A stretch of 46,027 nt of DNA, from IMG/VR virus record IMGVR_UViG_3300022223_000006, positions 1 through 46,027 of that record; one strand, given 5' to 3'. The notes under the pieces are model-generated. The model was not told where the DNA came from, did no database searches, and saw only the letters and a list, made by a program, of their open reading frames with translations. Shown in pieces: positions 16,859 through 24,009 of this stretch (positions within the stretch are counted from its first letter, which is position 1; each line of letters opens with the position of its first letter). Position numbers and translations under genes: made by a program. The stretch comes from a virus.

Positions 16859-18819
16859 CGTTTCACTATCGCCTCTCTTCTAAGCTTCCTGTCAGAAATC
16901 TCCTCGAACTGAACGAGTCTGTCAAGAACAGCGTTTATCTTCTCAAGCTGCATAGCTTGTAAATCTTTAGCAGCGTGAATACGCTCAACGGTTGTCTTGG
17001 CTTCATCAAGAGCAGCCGAAGCATCTGCATCTCTGGCAAAAGCAGCCTGCTGCTGTGCCTTTGTCATAGAAACAGCCACCTCCGCCTCCGCCCCCTTGAG
17101 TTGCGTCTGCAAAGCAATCTGTTGTAATTGTTGTTGCTGCGCCTGCTGCTGGGCGATGGCTTGCTTAAATCTCTGTGATAATTGTACTGGGGCAAGCTCT
17201 ATAATCAAATTATCCGGTATGGTAATTCCCATTTGCCTTAATTGCAGAACCTCAGAATAAGCCATTTGACGCTGCGTATCGGTCAATATGCCCTCCTGAA
17301 GCATACAATCATATTTTTCAAAATCAGGCTCATAGAAGCCAGGCGCAATGGGTTCTTTTGCCATTCTCTGAACCTTTTGCGGTGAAAATACCGCCTGGTG
17401 CATCTTGACTAACTTTCGGCCAGCTTGCCTTCGAGCATTGCGGTAATTATCGAAAGGCTCCTGAAATATTGTAAGCGAAGCCCCCTGCCGCATTGCCCAT
17501 AAGCCCATAGGTATATCCTTTTCGCCTGCTCCAAACGTCTCCTCGCTTATACCCATTAAAGACATCACCTTGTTAGCAACAACCTGCTCAAGACCCATAA
17601 AACCCATTGGAATATCTTTGGCTATAATCTCCTTAACTTCTTCAAGTGTATGGCCTTTTTTGATAGGTATAGGAACTCCCGTTCCTGCCATATAAAGAGA
17701 TTCTGGGTTTGCTACTGCATCCTCTACAAATTTCCAACCAGTTGTTATCTGCCGTTCGGCCATATCTAATATCTGCATCATTCGCCTGTTCTCGGCTCTC
17801 TGCGGGTCTCGCGTTGAACGAAGTAAAGACGCAATCTTGTATCTTGCATCATCCTCTTCAGGCTGCCAATCACCGGCAATAAGCACAAAAGGATAATCAC
17901 CTATATCGTAAGGGTCGTCATAAGTCTCCAATAATATCCCATTGTAAAATACCGCCATTTCAACACTGTCAATCTCGCCGTCCATTAACGAAAACTGCGG
18001 TTGGTTCATAATGGCAAACAATGTTTGTCTTTTCTCAAATTCATTCATCCAAGGCCGAAGTATGAACTTCAAGGGCGTAAAATTCATATTCGTCTTATTA
18101 AGAAGCAGTTTTTCCTTCTTTGTCGTCCGCCGCCAAAACTGCTCGAATCTTCGCAAATCGTCTTTGAAAGGCGTTATCTTCTTTGTCATAAAAGGCCATT
18201 TTGACAGACCATAATCACCCACGCCCGTACCCTTGATGAATGCCTTGTCTATCTCCTTGGCTAAATCAGGCTTAACCAGTCGCTTGGCCTGTTCCTTCGT
18301 TATCGCATCGCCCAATATTACATACTGGCAATCGGACAAATCGAGATTCGTGAAATTCGGGTCTAAAAGAAACTTGTTGTACGGACTCCGGCCAAAGTCT
18401 ATGTCGCCTTCGTGGTTAGGCCAAAAATTAACTATATTCCAGCCGCACATTAAACTTCCAAACTTAAAGGCATCTGAAAAGGTCTGATAAGCCTTAGATG
18501 CGCACCGATTCATTGTATGCATCAGAAGTTTAGTATGCTGAAAACAGGCGGCATCCCTGTCACCTTCTTCCGGCCCCACAATCATCGAAAGTCTTGTCTT
18601 GCGCTCGTAGCCTGTCAAGAGCCTGACAATCTTCTTTTGCAAATTAAAAATGTACGGCTGACGTTTTTGATTACGAAGGATTTGCTTTTCTTCCGGCGAA
18701 AGCTGGTCTCCCTCGACAAAACGCAAGTCCTTCTTCATCTCCGCCAATGCAGGCCGCCAAGCAGACTCAGCTTGTCTATAACACTCCTCAAAATCGGTTG
18801 TTATGTCTCGGTCAGGCAT
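16855..18819 (-). CDS. Portal protein, P22-like
   Basis: 654 residues. The start region (FEECYRQAESAWRPALAEMK, then LRFVEGDQLSPEEKQILRNQ, RQPYIFNLQKKIVRLLTGYE) has the 'W......N..F..G.QW....R..R...P.L..N.I...V....G..R' logic of P22-type portals. Later segments include the crown-side IGDYPFVLIAGDWQPEEDDA and the helical 'ENRRMMQILDMAERQI'. It ends with a Gln-rich helix (QAIAQQQAQQQQLQQIALQT), a barrel-like C-terminus. It forms the dodecameric DNA channel and terminase dock. Confidence 0.9.
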   Translation of the reverse strand: MPDRDITTDFEECYRQAESAWRPALAEMKKDLRFVEGDQLSPEEKQILRNQKRQPYIFNLQKKIVRLLTGYERKTRLSMIVGPEEGDRDAACFQHTKLLMHTMNRCASKAYQTFSDAFKFGSLMCGWNIVNFWPNHEGDIDFGRSPYNKFLLDPNFTNLDLSDCQYVILGDAITKEQAKRLVKPDLAKEIDKAFIKGTGVGDYGLSKWPFMTKKITPFKDDLRRFEQFWRRTTKKEKLLLNKTNMNFTPLKFILRPWMNEFEKRQTLFAIMNQPQFSLMDGEIDSVEMAVFYNGILLETYDDPYDIGDYPFVLIAGDWQPEEDDARYKIASLLRSTRDPQRAENRRMMQILDMAERQITTGWKFVEDAVANPESLYMAGTGVPIPIKKGHTLEEVKEIIAKDIPMGFMGLEQVVANKVMSLMGISEETFGAGEKDIPMGLWAMRQGASLTIFQEPFDNYRNARRQAGRKLVKMHQAVFSPQKVQRMAKEPIAPGFYEPDFEKYDCMLQEGILTDTQRQMAYSEVLQLRQMGITIPDNLIIELAPVQLSQRFKQAIAQQQAQQQQLQQIALQTQLKGAEAEVAVSMTKAQQQAAFARDADASAALDEAKTTVERIHAAKDLQAMQLEKINAVLDRLVQFEEISDRKLRREAIVKR

Positions 18820-19079
18820 ATCGACAATCGTAAAAATTCACAACCATATCCATCATTACATACGGGCAAATCATATCTTTCTTTATCTGAGTCAAATCTA
18901 ATCCAATGAGCAAATGATAAAGTTGGATGAAATAATCCTTCGATTTTATGAGCAGTTGACAATCGTTCAAGTAAAAGTGTTTGAGCGCATTCTTTATCCC
19001 AAGGTTCAGTACTGTTGCGTATCATAGATTCTATTATACTTCTATCAATAATATCGTTATCTTCGTATATCGTTTTCAT
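18801..19079 (-). CDS. Small protein between terminase and portal
   Basis: 92 residues, unrecognised. It begins at 19079 with an ATG overlapping the large-terminase stop (ATGA) and itself overlaps the portal start by 19 bases. This tight packing indicates translational coupling in the packaging module. The sequence is acidic and helical in the first half and has three Cys near the C-terminus. Confidence 0.5.
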   Translation of the reverse strand: MKTIYEDNDIIDRSIIESMIRNSTEPWDKECAQTLLLERLSTAHKIEGLFHPTLSFAHWIRFDSDKERYDLPVCNDGYGCEFLRLSICLTET

Positions 19080-20509
19080 ATCTGCACCGGCATTAAATAT
19101 TTTTTGTTAAGCTCGGCTATCGTTTCTTTTATGCCGACCGTTACTTTGTCGCTATATTCTATCATCGGCCAAGCCCATAAACCAATAACGTAAGTATCCG
19201 CCTCATCTGGGCTACACCCTAAACGCTTCTTAATCTCATCCTTGCCCTCAATCAACAGTTTTTCACCCCGATATTGATAAGTCGGAGCGCATAGCTGATT
19301 AAACAATGTAACATCCGCATAGTCATTTGCCAAGCATAAAATCACATTAGAATTAGGCATTACACCATTAGCCAAGCACTTCGCAGCTAAATCCCAAGCC
19401 TCTGCTCGACAGTTATAATAATGTTTTGGGTCGCTTGCAGCTCCGGCTGGATTGTATTGAATTGTATTTACGCCAAGTTGCGTAAGCTCATCGAGCACGC
19501 CTGCGCCAAGGTCTGCACCTATTGACTCCACCACACAGGTTATATCACCATTAGCCTTTGACATCCTTGCCATTCGATTACTTATCTCTGTTGTCCGACA
19601 GTAAGGTAATATCACTTTCTCGGCTATATCGCCGTTTTCCATAAGCATTATAACACATTTATCATCGCCAAATCTGGCAGGGTCACAGACCAAAAACCGC
19701 TTGACATAACCATATTTTGTTCGCTGTTTTGCGGCTTGCAACCATTTATATTTTATTTGCTGATTAGCTCCCTCAAAGGCTTCCCAAGAGCCATTAAGAT
19801 AAGCTTCGATAAGCTCCGGCTTGTGCCTGTAAGCTTCTCTAATAGTCTGATAGTATTCTGGAGGAGTGTAAGGATTGTCTTTTGGTAAGGCTTGTATAAA
19901 CTTTTGATTTGTCTGTGGATTCTGAATAAAGTCTTCTTTGAGCCAGCCCTGCGCAGGATTAGCCGTAAAAAGCATTTTGCCTTGAACTTTCTGTCCACCA
20001 ATAATCAAACGCCATCTTGTAGCAGTACGCAAAGCAGCAACATCTTCTCTATCCGTTTCTTCAGCCTGGTCAATGAAAACACGGGCAAAAGCAGCACCTT
20101 GAAACTTCTCCAAATCTTCTCGGCTATCAAGTCCCCCCGTTCGTATCGTTACACGACCACCAATTGTAAAGACGGGCGGGTCATCTTTGGCAGTAAACAT
20201 CTGCGCCGGTATAACCTGATACCAAGTATCGAGCGTTGTATCTTTGAAATGCTTGGCTATCTTTCTGCCCATCCAACCAACACAAACAGGCTTTACAGGA
20301 GCTTTATCAGGCCAAAACTTTCTTGCAAGCTCATAACATTCGAGATACATCCAAAGGCAACCGAATACAGATTTTCCGCCAAATTTAGCCCCCCCATATA
20401 ATAGCTCTTCGATTACTGGGTCCTGCAATGCGGTCCAAGCCAACCATTGCCGCCAAGTAAACTCTGGCTCTAAGCCAGCCACAAGATTTTGCTTATTTTG
20501 GTCTGACAT
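19076..20509 (-). CDS. terL: Terminase large subunit
   Basis: 477 residues from the ATG at 20509. The ATPase domain shows Walker A GGAKFGGKS (about 39-47) and Walker B ARVFIDQAEE (about 142-151), followed by coupling motif-like 'MLFTANPAQGW'. The C-terminal nuclease begins FLVCDPARFGDDKCVI with the first acidic residue in place, then CVVESIGADLGAGVLDEL and the final 'SPDEADTYVIGLWAW'. It cuts and pumps DNA through the portal. The preceding 61-residue gene ends 16 bases inside it. Canonical length for the family. Confidence 0.92.
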   Translation of the reverse strand: MSDQNKQNLVAGLEPEFTWRQWLAWTALQDPVIEELLYGGAKFGGKSVFGCLWMYLECYELARKFWPDKAPVKPVCVGWMGRKIAKHFKDTTLDTWYQVIPAQMFTAKDDPPVFTIGGRVTIRTGGLDSREDLEKFQGAAFARVFIDQAEETDREDVAALRTATRWRLIIGGQKVQGKMLFTANPAQGWLKEDFIQNPQTNQKFIQALPKDNPYTPPEYYQTIREAYRHKPELIEAYLNGSWEAFEGANQQIKYKWLQAAKQRTKYGYVKRFLVCDPARFGDDKCVIMLMENGDIAEKVILPYCRTTEISNRMARMSKANGDITCVVESIGADLGAGVLDELTQLGVNTIQYNPAGAASDPKHYYNCRAEAWDLAAKCLANGVMPNSNVILCLANDYADVTLFNQLCAPTYQYRGEKLLIEGKDEIKKRLGCSPDEADTYVIGLWAWPMIEYSDKVTVGIKETIAELNKKYLMPVQI

Positions 20510-20678
20510 AACCAATCATCATAGGATTATAAGATTGAGGTTTAGGTTTTGGCTGTTTGGGTATTACATCAGAAGGTATTACATCCTGAGGTATTACATT
20601 AGATTCCCTTTGCTTCGCTCTATATCTCTGAACCGCTAATTGAACCGCTTCTCTCTGCTTCTGCTTATCTTTATACAT
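20493..20678 (-). CDS. Small basic protein between terminase subunits
   Basis: 61 residues: an Arg/Lys/Gln helix (KQREAVQLAVQRYRAKQRES) followed by a Pro-Lys tail. The 'RYRAKQR' helix is often seen beside phage terminase genes as a short DNA-binding-like peptide. The ATG shares a base with the previous stop at 20678. Role unknown, perhaps packaging. Confidence 0.55.
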   Translation of the reverse strand: MYKDKQKQREAVQLAVQRYRAKQRESNVIPQDVIPSDVIPKQPKPKPQSYNPMMIGYVRPK

Positions 20679-21028
20679 TACTTCCCAGGTTCCGGTTGAT
20701 GCTTTATTATAATCGGTGGCATTGTACCTACTTCAACCTGCTGCTTATCCGTTTGTCCTAAGTGCTGCTTGCCCCACCAAATAAGCATTGTAGGATTCTG
20801 ATTGTTAAATTGCTGCTCCAACTTAATTATTTTACCCTCAGCTCTTTTTTGAACACATTTCTTGGCATAATGTCTTTTAAATGTTTTTACATCAATTCCT
20901 AAACATTCGGCAATAGTAGTATCTCTACACTGATGCAAAGCCATTTCCTCAATAGAGTTTAATATTTCACTCTCATTTGGAATTACTTTAGGTTTTCTAC
21001 CAAGTCTTGCTTTTTGTTTTTTGACCAT
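20678..21028 (-). CDS. terS: Probable terminase small subunit
   Basis: 116 residues. It contains a helix-turn-helix-like region, LNSIEEMALHQCRDTTIAEC, then LGIDVKTFKRHYAKKC, like the DNA-recognition half of small terminases. A later segment, PTMLIWWGKQHLGQTDKQQV, matches the common end 'p.m.if.lkn..pw.d'-style oligomerisation/C-tail of TerS proteins. It heads the packaging cluster directly before TerL. Start at 21028 with a weak ribosome site. Confidence 0.7.
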   Translation of the reverse strand: MVKKQKARLGRKPKVIPNESEILNSIEEMALHQCRDTTIAECLGIDVKTFKRHYAKKCVQKRAEGKIIKLEQQFNNQNPTMLIWWGKQHLGQTDKQQVEVGTMPPIIIKHQPEPGK

Positions 21029-21065
21029 ATATTTTTAATAATTGCCTTCTGCGCCTATCTTTAAG

Positions 21066-21233
21066 TTAATGGCCATTTAACAATTCTATACAAATTTCAC
21101 CACCACATTTACATTTCATCTTCGGTAAACATCTCAAACCTGGCAAATCACCAAACAGTTTTTTATAAGTGCCTTCCTTAGTTTTACCGCATTTTATGCA
21201 GGATAGCCTTATTATTTCGTTATCTTCATTCAT
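21066..21233 (-). CDS. Small zinc-ribbon protein (55 aa)
   Basis: Starts MNEDNEIIRLSCIKCGKTKE. The two halves CIKCG and CLPKMKCKCGG give two metal-binding knuckles. I chose the ATG at 21233 because it overlaps the stop of the 49-residue gene in another frame (ATGA). A longer reading from 21341 would cover that gene. Function unknown. Confidence 0.55.
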   Translation of the reverse strand: MNEDNEIIRLSCIKCGKTKEGTYKKLFGDLPGLRCLPKMKCKCGGEICIELLNGH

Positions 21234-21379
21234 AAATCTATCTTCTGTTCTTTTTTTACCCTTTTGCAATGCTCTTTTATTCTTTGCTCCCTTGCCGGGT
21301 CTTTGACGTTGTAATTTGTTTTGCGGTTTTTGAACGGCCATTCGTCAATTCTGAATCTTTTGGTCTTTTGAGCTTTCAT
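21230..21379 (-). CDS. Small basic protein (49 aa)
   Basis: Begins MKAQKTKRFRIDEWPFKNRK and ends EQRIKEHCKRVKKEQKIDL. It is strongly basic with no named family. It starts 14 bases after the preceding stop with AAGAAAG upstream, and its stop is coupled to the zinc-ribbon gene. A nucleic-acid-binding role is only a guess. Confidence 0.55.
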   Translation of the reverse strand: MKAQKTKRFRIDEWPFKNRKTNYNVKDPAREQRIKEHCKRVKKEQKIDL

Positions 21380-21393
21380 ACTTTCTTATGTGC

Positions 21394-21579
21394 TCAGCCA
21401 GCTCCAATAACTTTTTCTTTGTCCATTTCTTCCGCATCAAAGGCTTCCTTTAGCATCTTAAACTTGATAAATTCCAAAACCAGAACTACTTCGCCATAAC
21501 TAATATCAAACTCACGACGATAATAATTTATCTTGCCCTCAATCAACTCACATAAAGCGTTTTTGCTTTCTTCGCTCAT
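21394..21579 (-). CDS. Small acidic helical protein (61 aa), first late ORF
   Basis: MSEESKNALCELIEGKINYY and onwards is nearly all helix, ending EAFDAEEMDKEKVIGAG. A weak GAAAG precedes the ATG at 21579. It is the first reading frame after the promoter-terminator pair at 21.8-21.9 kb. No function recognised. Confidence 0.5.
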   Translation of the reverse strand: MSEESKNALCELIEGKINYYRREFDISYGEVVLVLEFIKFKMLKEAFDAEEMDKEKVIGAG

Positions 21580-21687
21580 CTTTCATTCATAAATCCATTG
21601 TCTCGCAATTTTGCAGAGCGCAACAAATAAGGCCAGAAGCTACTGGCATAGATAAGCAATTCGATAATTCACATCTTAACATATAAA

Positions 21688-21778
21688 CACAAATACGAAT
21701 AAAATGTGAAGTCATCAACAACTAATTTGCGCATTTTCCACATTTTGTTGAAAATATTTTTAGGAAGGGATTTTGGGC
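21688..21778 (-). repeat. Intergenic regulatory-like repeat, copy A
   Basis: About 90 bases, closely matching 22392-22479 (shared core cacaaatacgaataaaa, actaatt, attttgttgaaaatattttt and attttggg). It lies between the late terminator and the first late gene. On the minus strand it offers TTGATG then TATTTG 17 bases later, a weak promoter look. It also contains the inverted repeat ttttccacattttgttgaaaa (imperfect). The 21580-21936 stretch otherwise holds the terminator and promoter annotated here and no convincing gene. Confidence 0.6.
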
Positions 21779-21820
21779 TGGAAATGATTGTTTTAGACTA
21801 TTGAGAAAAGATGTTAAGCT

Positions 21821-21851
21821 AAAAAAAAGGGGGCTCATTAAATAAGGCCCC
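21821..21851 (-). terminator. Strong intrinsic terminator (tR'-like)
   Basis: On the minus strand GGGGC at the 5' arm (21847-21851 region) pairs with GCCCC (about 21829-21834) across an AU-rich loop, followed by eight T at 21821-21828. It lies about 45-70 nt downstream of the promoter at 21901-21928 and upstream of all late genes. Confidence 0.8.
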
Positions 21852-21893
21852 AAATATATTTATGCCCTTTATCAAAGTGTGGGCTATTCATTC
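21821..21893 (-). ncRNA. Predicted ~73-nt terminated transcript before the late genes
   Basis: Start predicted from the -10 box at 21901-21906 and end at the terminator U-tract. It contains a first hairpin (GCCC-ACA-CTTT-GAT-AAAG-GGC) and then the terminator hairpin, with no ORF. The organisation copies the lambda 6S RNA made from pR' and stopped at tR'. Antitermination would turn it into the late leader. Inference from sequence only. Confidence 0.45.
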
Positions 21894-21900
21894 TATTAAA

Positions 21901-21928
21901 ATTCTACGGTATATTTCGGCAAAGTCAA
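21901..21928 (-). promoter_or_regulatory. Sigma70-like promoter, candidate late promoter
   Basis: Minus strand: TTGACT (21923-21928), 16-base spacer, TAGAAT (21901-21906). Five of six matches to each consensus hexamer. Only eight bases separate it from the stop of the upstream gene. Confidence 0.7.
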
Positions 21929-21936
21929 GTTATTTT

Positions 21937-22107
21937 TTAAGAATTTGCTGGCCTCAACGATTGGTTCACAATCCGTTGTTCAGTTGGACTCAGGCTTCGT
22001 TTCATTGGGCCGACTAATGTCTGAGATATGATTTTCATTTCCTTCGGGCTGAGAGTCTTGTTCTGTTGTCGTGGGTATTCCAATATTTGTGCTTGAATCT
22101 TTCTCAT
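21937..22107 (-). CDS. Small repeat protein (56 aa) just upstream of the late promoter
   Basis: Starts MRKIQAQILEYPRQQ with AAGGTGG nine bases upstream of the ATG at 22107. The rest holds two imperfect repeats: LSPKEMKIISQTLVGPMKR and LSPTEQRIVNQSLRP. It is basic and helical. In lambdoid phages the antiterminator Q gene occupies this very place, but Q families are larger and no similarity is visible, so that role is only a positional suggestion. Confidence 0.55.
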   Translation of the reverse strand: MRKIQAQILEYPRQQNKTLSPKEMKIISQTLVGPMKRSLSPTEQRIVNQSLRPANS

Positions 22108-22146
22108 TATTATCCACCTTGCTTAGGTTTGTTTTAGGCTATTTCT

Positions 22147-22335
22147 CTAAAATTCAAGGATAAGCCGTGCTGGAGCCTCTCCAGTCCACTCTGCGATAAT
22201 TTCTTTATCTTCTAAACAAATCCAATTGCCATTTTTGGTATAAGAAACACAGGGTATACCTTCGTCAACCTTTGCGAAATGGTCTTCTAAACAAATGTTA
22301 TAATAATCACAGGTTTTACACTTTACTTTTATCAT
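22147..22335 (-). CDS. Small Cys-rich protein
   Basis: 62 residues from the ATG at 22335: MIKVKCKTCDYYNICLEDHF, with two further Cys (C28, C39). CxxC-x5-C is a probable zinc-binding opening, similar to other microproteins in this block. Longer starts (22383, 22422) run into the repeat at 22392-22479 and have no better ribosome site. Confidence 0.5.
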   Translation of the reverse strand: MIKVKCKTCDYYNICLEDHFAKVDEGIPCVSYTKNGNWICLEDKEIIAEWTGEAPARLILEF

Positions 22336-22391
22336 AATCTCGGCTGGGTTCCAAGACCAAAAGGAATAAAACCAATATTTCATATACCAAT

Positions 22392-22479
22392 CACAAATAC
22401 GAATAAAAGGTGAAGACGTCAAAGACTAATTCTGCAATTTGCAGATTTTGTTGAAAATATTTTTAGGGATGATTTTGGG
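22392..22479 (-). repeat. Intergenic regulatory-like repeat, copy B
   Basis: Second copy of the 21688-21778 element at roughly 80% identity. On the minus strand it has TTGACG then TATTTG after 17 bases. It also holds the perfect palindrome ctgcaaatTTGCAG-type core (tctgcaatttgcaga, 22431-22445), operator-like and absent from copy A. It lies upstream of the gene at 22147-22335 and overlaps the 3' end of the gene at 22463-22654. Confidence 0.6.
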
Positions 22480-22654
22480 TGTGATTTACTGAAAAATACC
22501 GAAAGGCTTTCATTTTATCTTTATACCACCGTGTAGGTTTGCGCTCTTTATAATAACCGCATTTTTCATAAATACAATTTTGGTAAGGACAAGCCTGTGG
22601 GTCATAAAATAAAAAATCCAACCATTTATTACTATTTGTGCAAAAGCCTGCCAA
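22463..22654 (-). CDS. Small aromatic/Cys-rich protein, TTG start
   Basis: 63 residues. The first codon appears to be TTG, preceded by AGAAAGGAAGTGG. It carries CPYQNCIYEKCGYY and another Cys near the N-terminus, so a metal site is likely. The frame is open for about 85 bases upstream but has no better start. The rest is basic and aromatic. Family unknown. Confidence 0.45.
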   Translation of the reverse strand: MAGFCTNSNKWLDFLFYDPQACPYQNCIYEKCGYYKERKPTRWYKDKMKAFRYFSVNHTQNHP

Positions 22655-22759
22655 ATACCACTTCCTTTCTAAAAATACTGATTTGAGGCTAATTCTATAA
22701 AATTCAAGGCTCTGGCTTGCCCCGGGTTCGATGAACTCAAAGGCGCGCTACCAATATGA
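22655..22759. other. Intergenic 105 bases with a partial duplication remnant
   Basis: Contains gctaattctataaaattcaagg, a near copy of the end of the gene at 22147 (aaattcaagg... near 22148-22160). It suggests a decayed duplicate of that 3' end. A tRNA-like GGGTTCGATGAAC motif is present but does not fold into a tRNA. No gene supported. Confidence 0.35.
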
Positions 22760-22894
22760 CTAATCCAAAAAACCAATAATCTCAACTACAAAACTTACTA
22801 TCTTATAATCGGATATACAGTAAGTTACTTTTGTGTCAATGCCCTCTTCGTGCATCCTTTTTAGTAAGTCATCAACTAATATTTCAATGTTCAT
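22760..22894 (-). CDS. Small protein (44 aa)
   Basis: MNIEILVDDLLKRMHEEGID followed by a beta hairpin (VTYCISDYKIVSFVVEIIGF). The ATG at 22894 overlaps the stop of the 57-residue gene (ATGA), so the pair is coupled. Function unknown; the plan (helix-beta-beta) recalls small phage inhibitors but nothing specific. Confidence 0.55.
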   Translation of the reverse strand: MNIEILVDDLLKRMHEEGIDTKVTYCISDYKIVSFVVEIIGFLD

Positions 22895-23064
22895 TTTCCT
22901 GCCCTTTCTATGGCTTCGTGAATTTCTTTGATACCCTCTGTTGCTCTTAATTCATGGATATATGTTTCCCGAACTTTACCATTCGGATATTGAATATCTA
23001 CTTCCCCGGTGTCTATATTGCCTCTGACAATTTTTATTTCTGAACCAAATCTTGTATATATCAT
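22891..23064 (-). CDS. Small beta-rich protein (57 aa)
   Basis: MIYTRFGSEIKIVRGNIDTG then EVDIQYPNGKVRETYIHELR and a C-terminal helix. It has GAAAGGGCAGGAAAA immediately upstream of the ATG at 23064. The 'V.YPNG....Y...L.A..G..EI..A' pattern is seen in many phage and plasmid microproteins of unknown role. Confidence 0.6.
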   Translation of the reverse strand: MIYTRFGSEIKIVRGNIDTGEVDIQYPNGKVRETYIHELRATEGIKEIHEAIERAGK

Positions 23065-23092
23065 TTTTCCTGCCCTTTCAAATATTAAACTA

Positions 23093-23359
23093 TTACAAAA
23101 TTAAGGCTTTGTCGTTTACAACCGAAATCAATACTTTACTTGCTGTTTCACCACAGACTCCTTCTTTATGGATTTGTTGGTGAATCCGATAAAGTCTATC
23201 GGCGTTCATTTTGGTTTTACTAACCCATTCCATTACAGCTTGCACACGCAGACATAGTTTTTCAGCTAAACTAACCGCAAGCAATTCGATAAAATCATCA
23301 CCTTTTGATTCGGTTGTAAGTTTAATTTTGTTGTGGTATTTACGATAATAGGTATTCAT
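23093..23359 (-). CDS. Helical protein (88 aa), unknown
   Basis: A basic beta start (MNTYYRKYHNKIKLTTESKG) then helices (DFIELLAVSLAEKLCLRVQA). GAGGTGATAAA precedes the ATG at 23359. It follows the Cys-rich gene by nine bases. No family recognised. Confidence 0.55.
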   Translation of the reverse strand: MNTYYRKYHNKIKLTTESKGDDFIELLAVSLAEKLCLRVQAVMEWVSKTKMNADRLYRIHQQIHKEGVCGETASKVLISVVNDKALIL

Positions 23360-23368
23360 TTTATCACC

Positions 23369-23548
23369 TCATAATAAAGCTTTACTGTATTTTATTTTGT
23401 TAGGATTCATAATCAAACTATTGTAATCTCTGAGCTTTGGGCACAAAAGACAAGATTGGCCTTGATAACATTTAGTAGCCTTTTTTTCGCGATTTGGGCA
23501 TTTTTGACAAGGCTCAATAAGTTCAATAATTTTGGATTTTGCTTTCAT
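23369..23548 (-). CDS. Cys-cluster microprotein (59 aa)
   Basis: MKAKSKIIELIEPCQKCPNR, then two more Cys and CLLCPKLRD: CxxC ... C ... C-x2-C, a likely two-knuckle zinc site. The ATG at 23548 follows the first pseudoknot-like leader with GAAAGGTGG as ribosome site. Its translation is probably what that leader controls. Confidence 0.6.
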   Translation of the reverse strand: MKAKSKIIELIEPCQKCPNREKKATKCYQGQSCLLCPKLRDYNSLIMNPNKIKYSKALL

Positions 23549-23570
23549 TTCGCACCACCTTTCATAATAA

Positions 23571-23661
23571 AGCCCTCAGCGGTCAGGACAATCGCTAAAT
23601 TGAACCTTGATATGAGCCGTTGAGGGCTTTTATGTTATTAAAGCGTTAAGCGATTGTCCTG
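23571..23661 (-). ncRNA. Pseudoknot-like leader, member 1
   Basis: Minus strand 5' to 3': A (23649-23661, 13 nt), 20 nt, B (23617-23628, 12 nt), 20 nt, A' (23584-23596), 1 nt, B' (23571-23582). A/A' pair perfectly. B/B' pair except for one A-C on this strand (a G-U on the other). Because the arms interleave, both stems can form only as an H-type pseudoknot with A' and B' adjacent for stacking. The ribosome site of the Cys-cluster gene begins a few bases downstream after TTTATTATGAAAGG. Confidence 0.6.
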
Positions 23662-23672
23662 CTTATTGAGTT

Positions 23673-23987
23673 TTAAGGTATAAAACCAAAAACCATTTTT
23701 CTTTGAAGTCCAAACAATGGCTTATAACCAGCTTCCCAAAGTTGTTTTTCAAAAGAAGGAAAAACATTGTTGCAATTCACAAAATAATATGGCTTATCGA
23801 AGCCATAAAATCTACGAGCTTCTGTGTGTCTTTTCATCTCGGCAGCTAATCTTTTAATTACATTTGTATTTTTTTGAGAGTGAAATCGCTCTCTCGCCCA
23901 AGTTAAAAATTCATCCCAATCTACACAATACGTGGAATTGCGGAAATTTTCTTGGGTCATTGCGATAATTTCTGTTCTGGTTTTCAT
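23673..23987 (-). CDS. Protein of unknown function (104 aa)
   Basis: Begins MKTRTEIIAMTQENFRNSTY, has WDEFLTWARERFHSQK and 'EMKRHTEARRFYGFDKPYYF'. The mixture of acidic and aromatic residues gives no family. The ribosome site AGGACAATCGCT immediately before the ATG is the exact complement of arm A' of the downstream leader (23585-23596). It follows member 2 of the leader family. Confidence 0.55.
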   Translation of the reverse strand: MKTRTEIIAMTQENFRNSTYCVDWDEFLTWARERFHSQKNTNVIKRLAAEMKRHTEARRFYGFDKPYYFVNCNNVFPSFEKQLWEAGYKPLFGLQRKMVFGFIP

Positions 23988-24009
23988 AGCGATTGTCCTT
24001 TCATAATAA

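Noticed and set aside
22675-22760. GGGTTCGATGAAC resembling a tRNA T-arm with a GGTAGCGC D-like motif on the other strand
   Set aside because: The motifs are on opposite strands, no acceptor or anticodon stem forms, and the interval is explained partly by a gene-end remnant.
22800-22835. TTGACA followed by TATATC on the minus strand
   Set aside because: It lies inside a coding gene (22760-22894), with no gene properly placed behind it other than those already served; kept out for lack of support.
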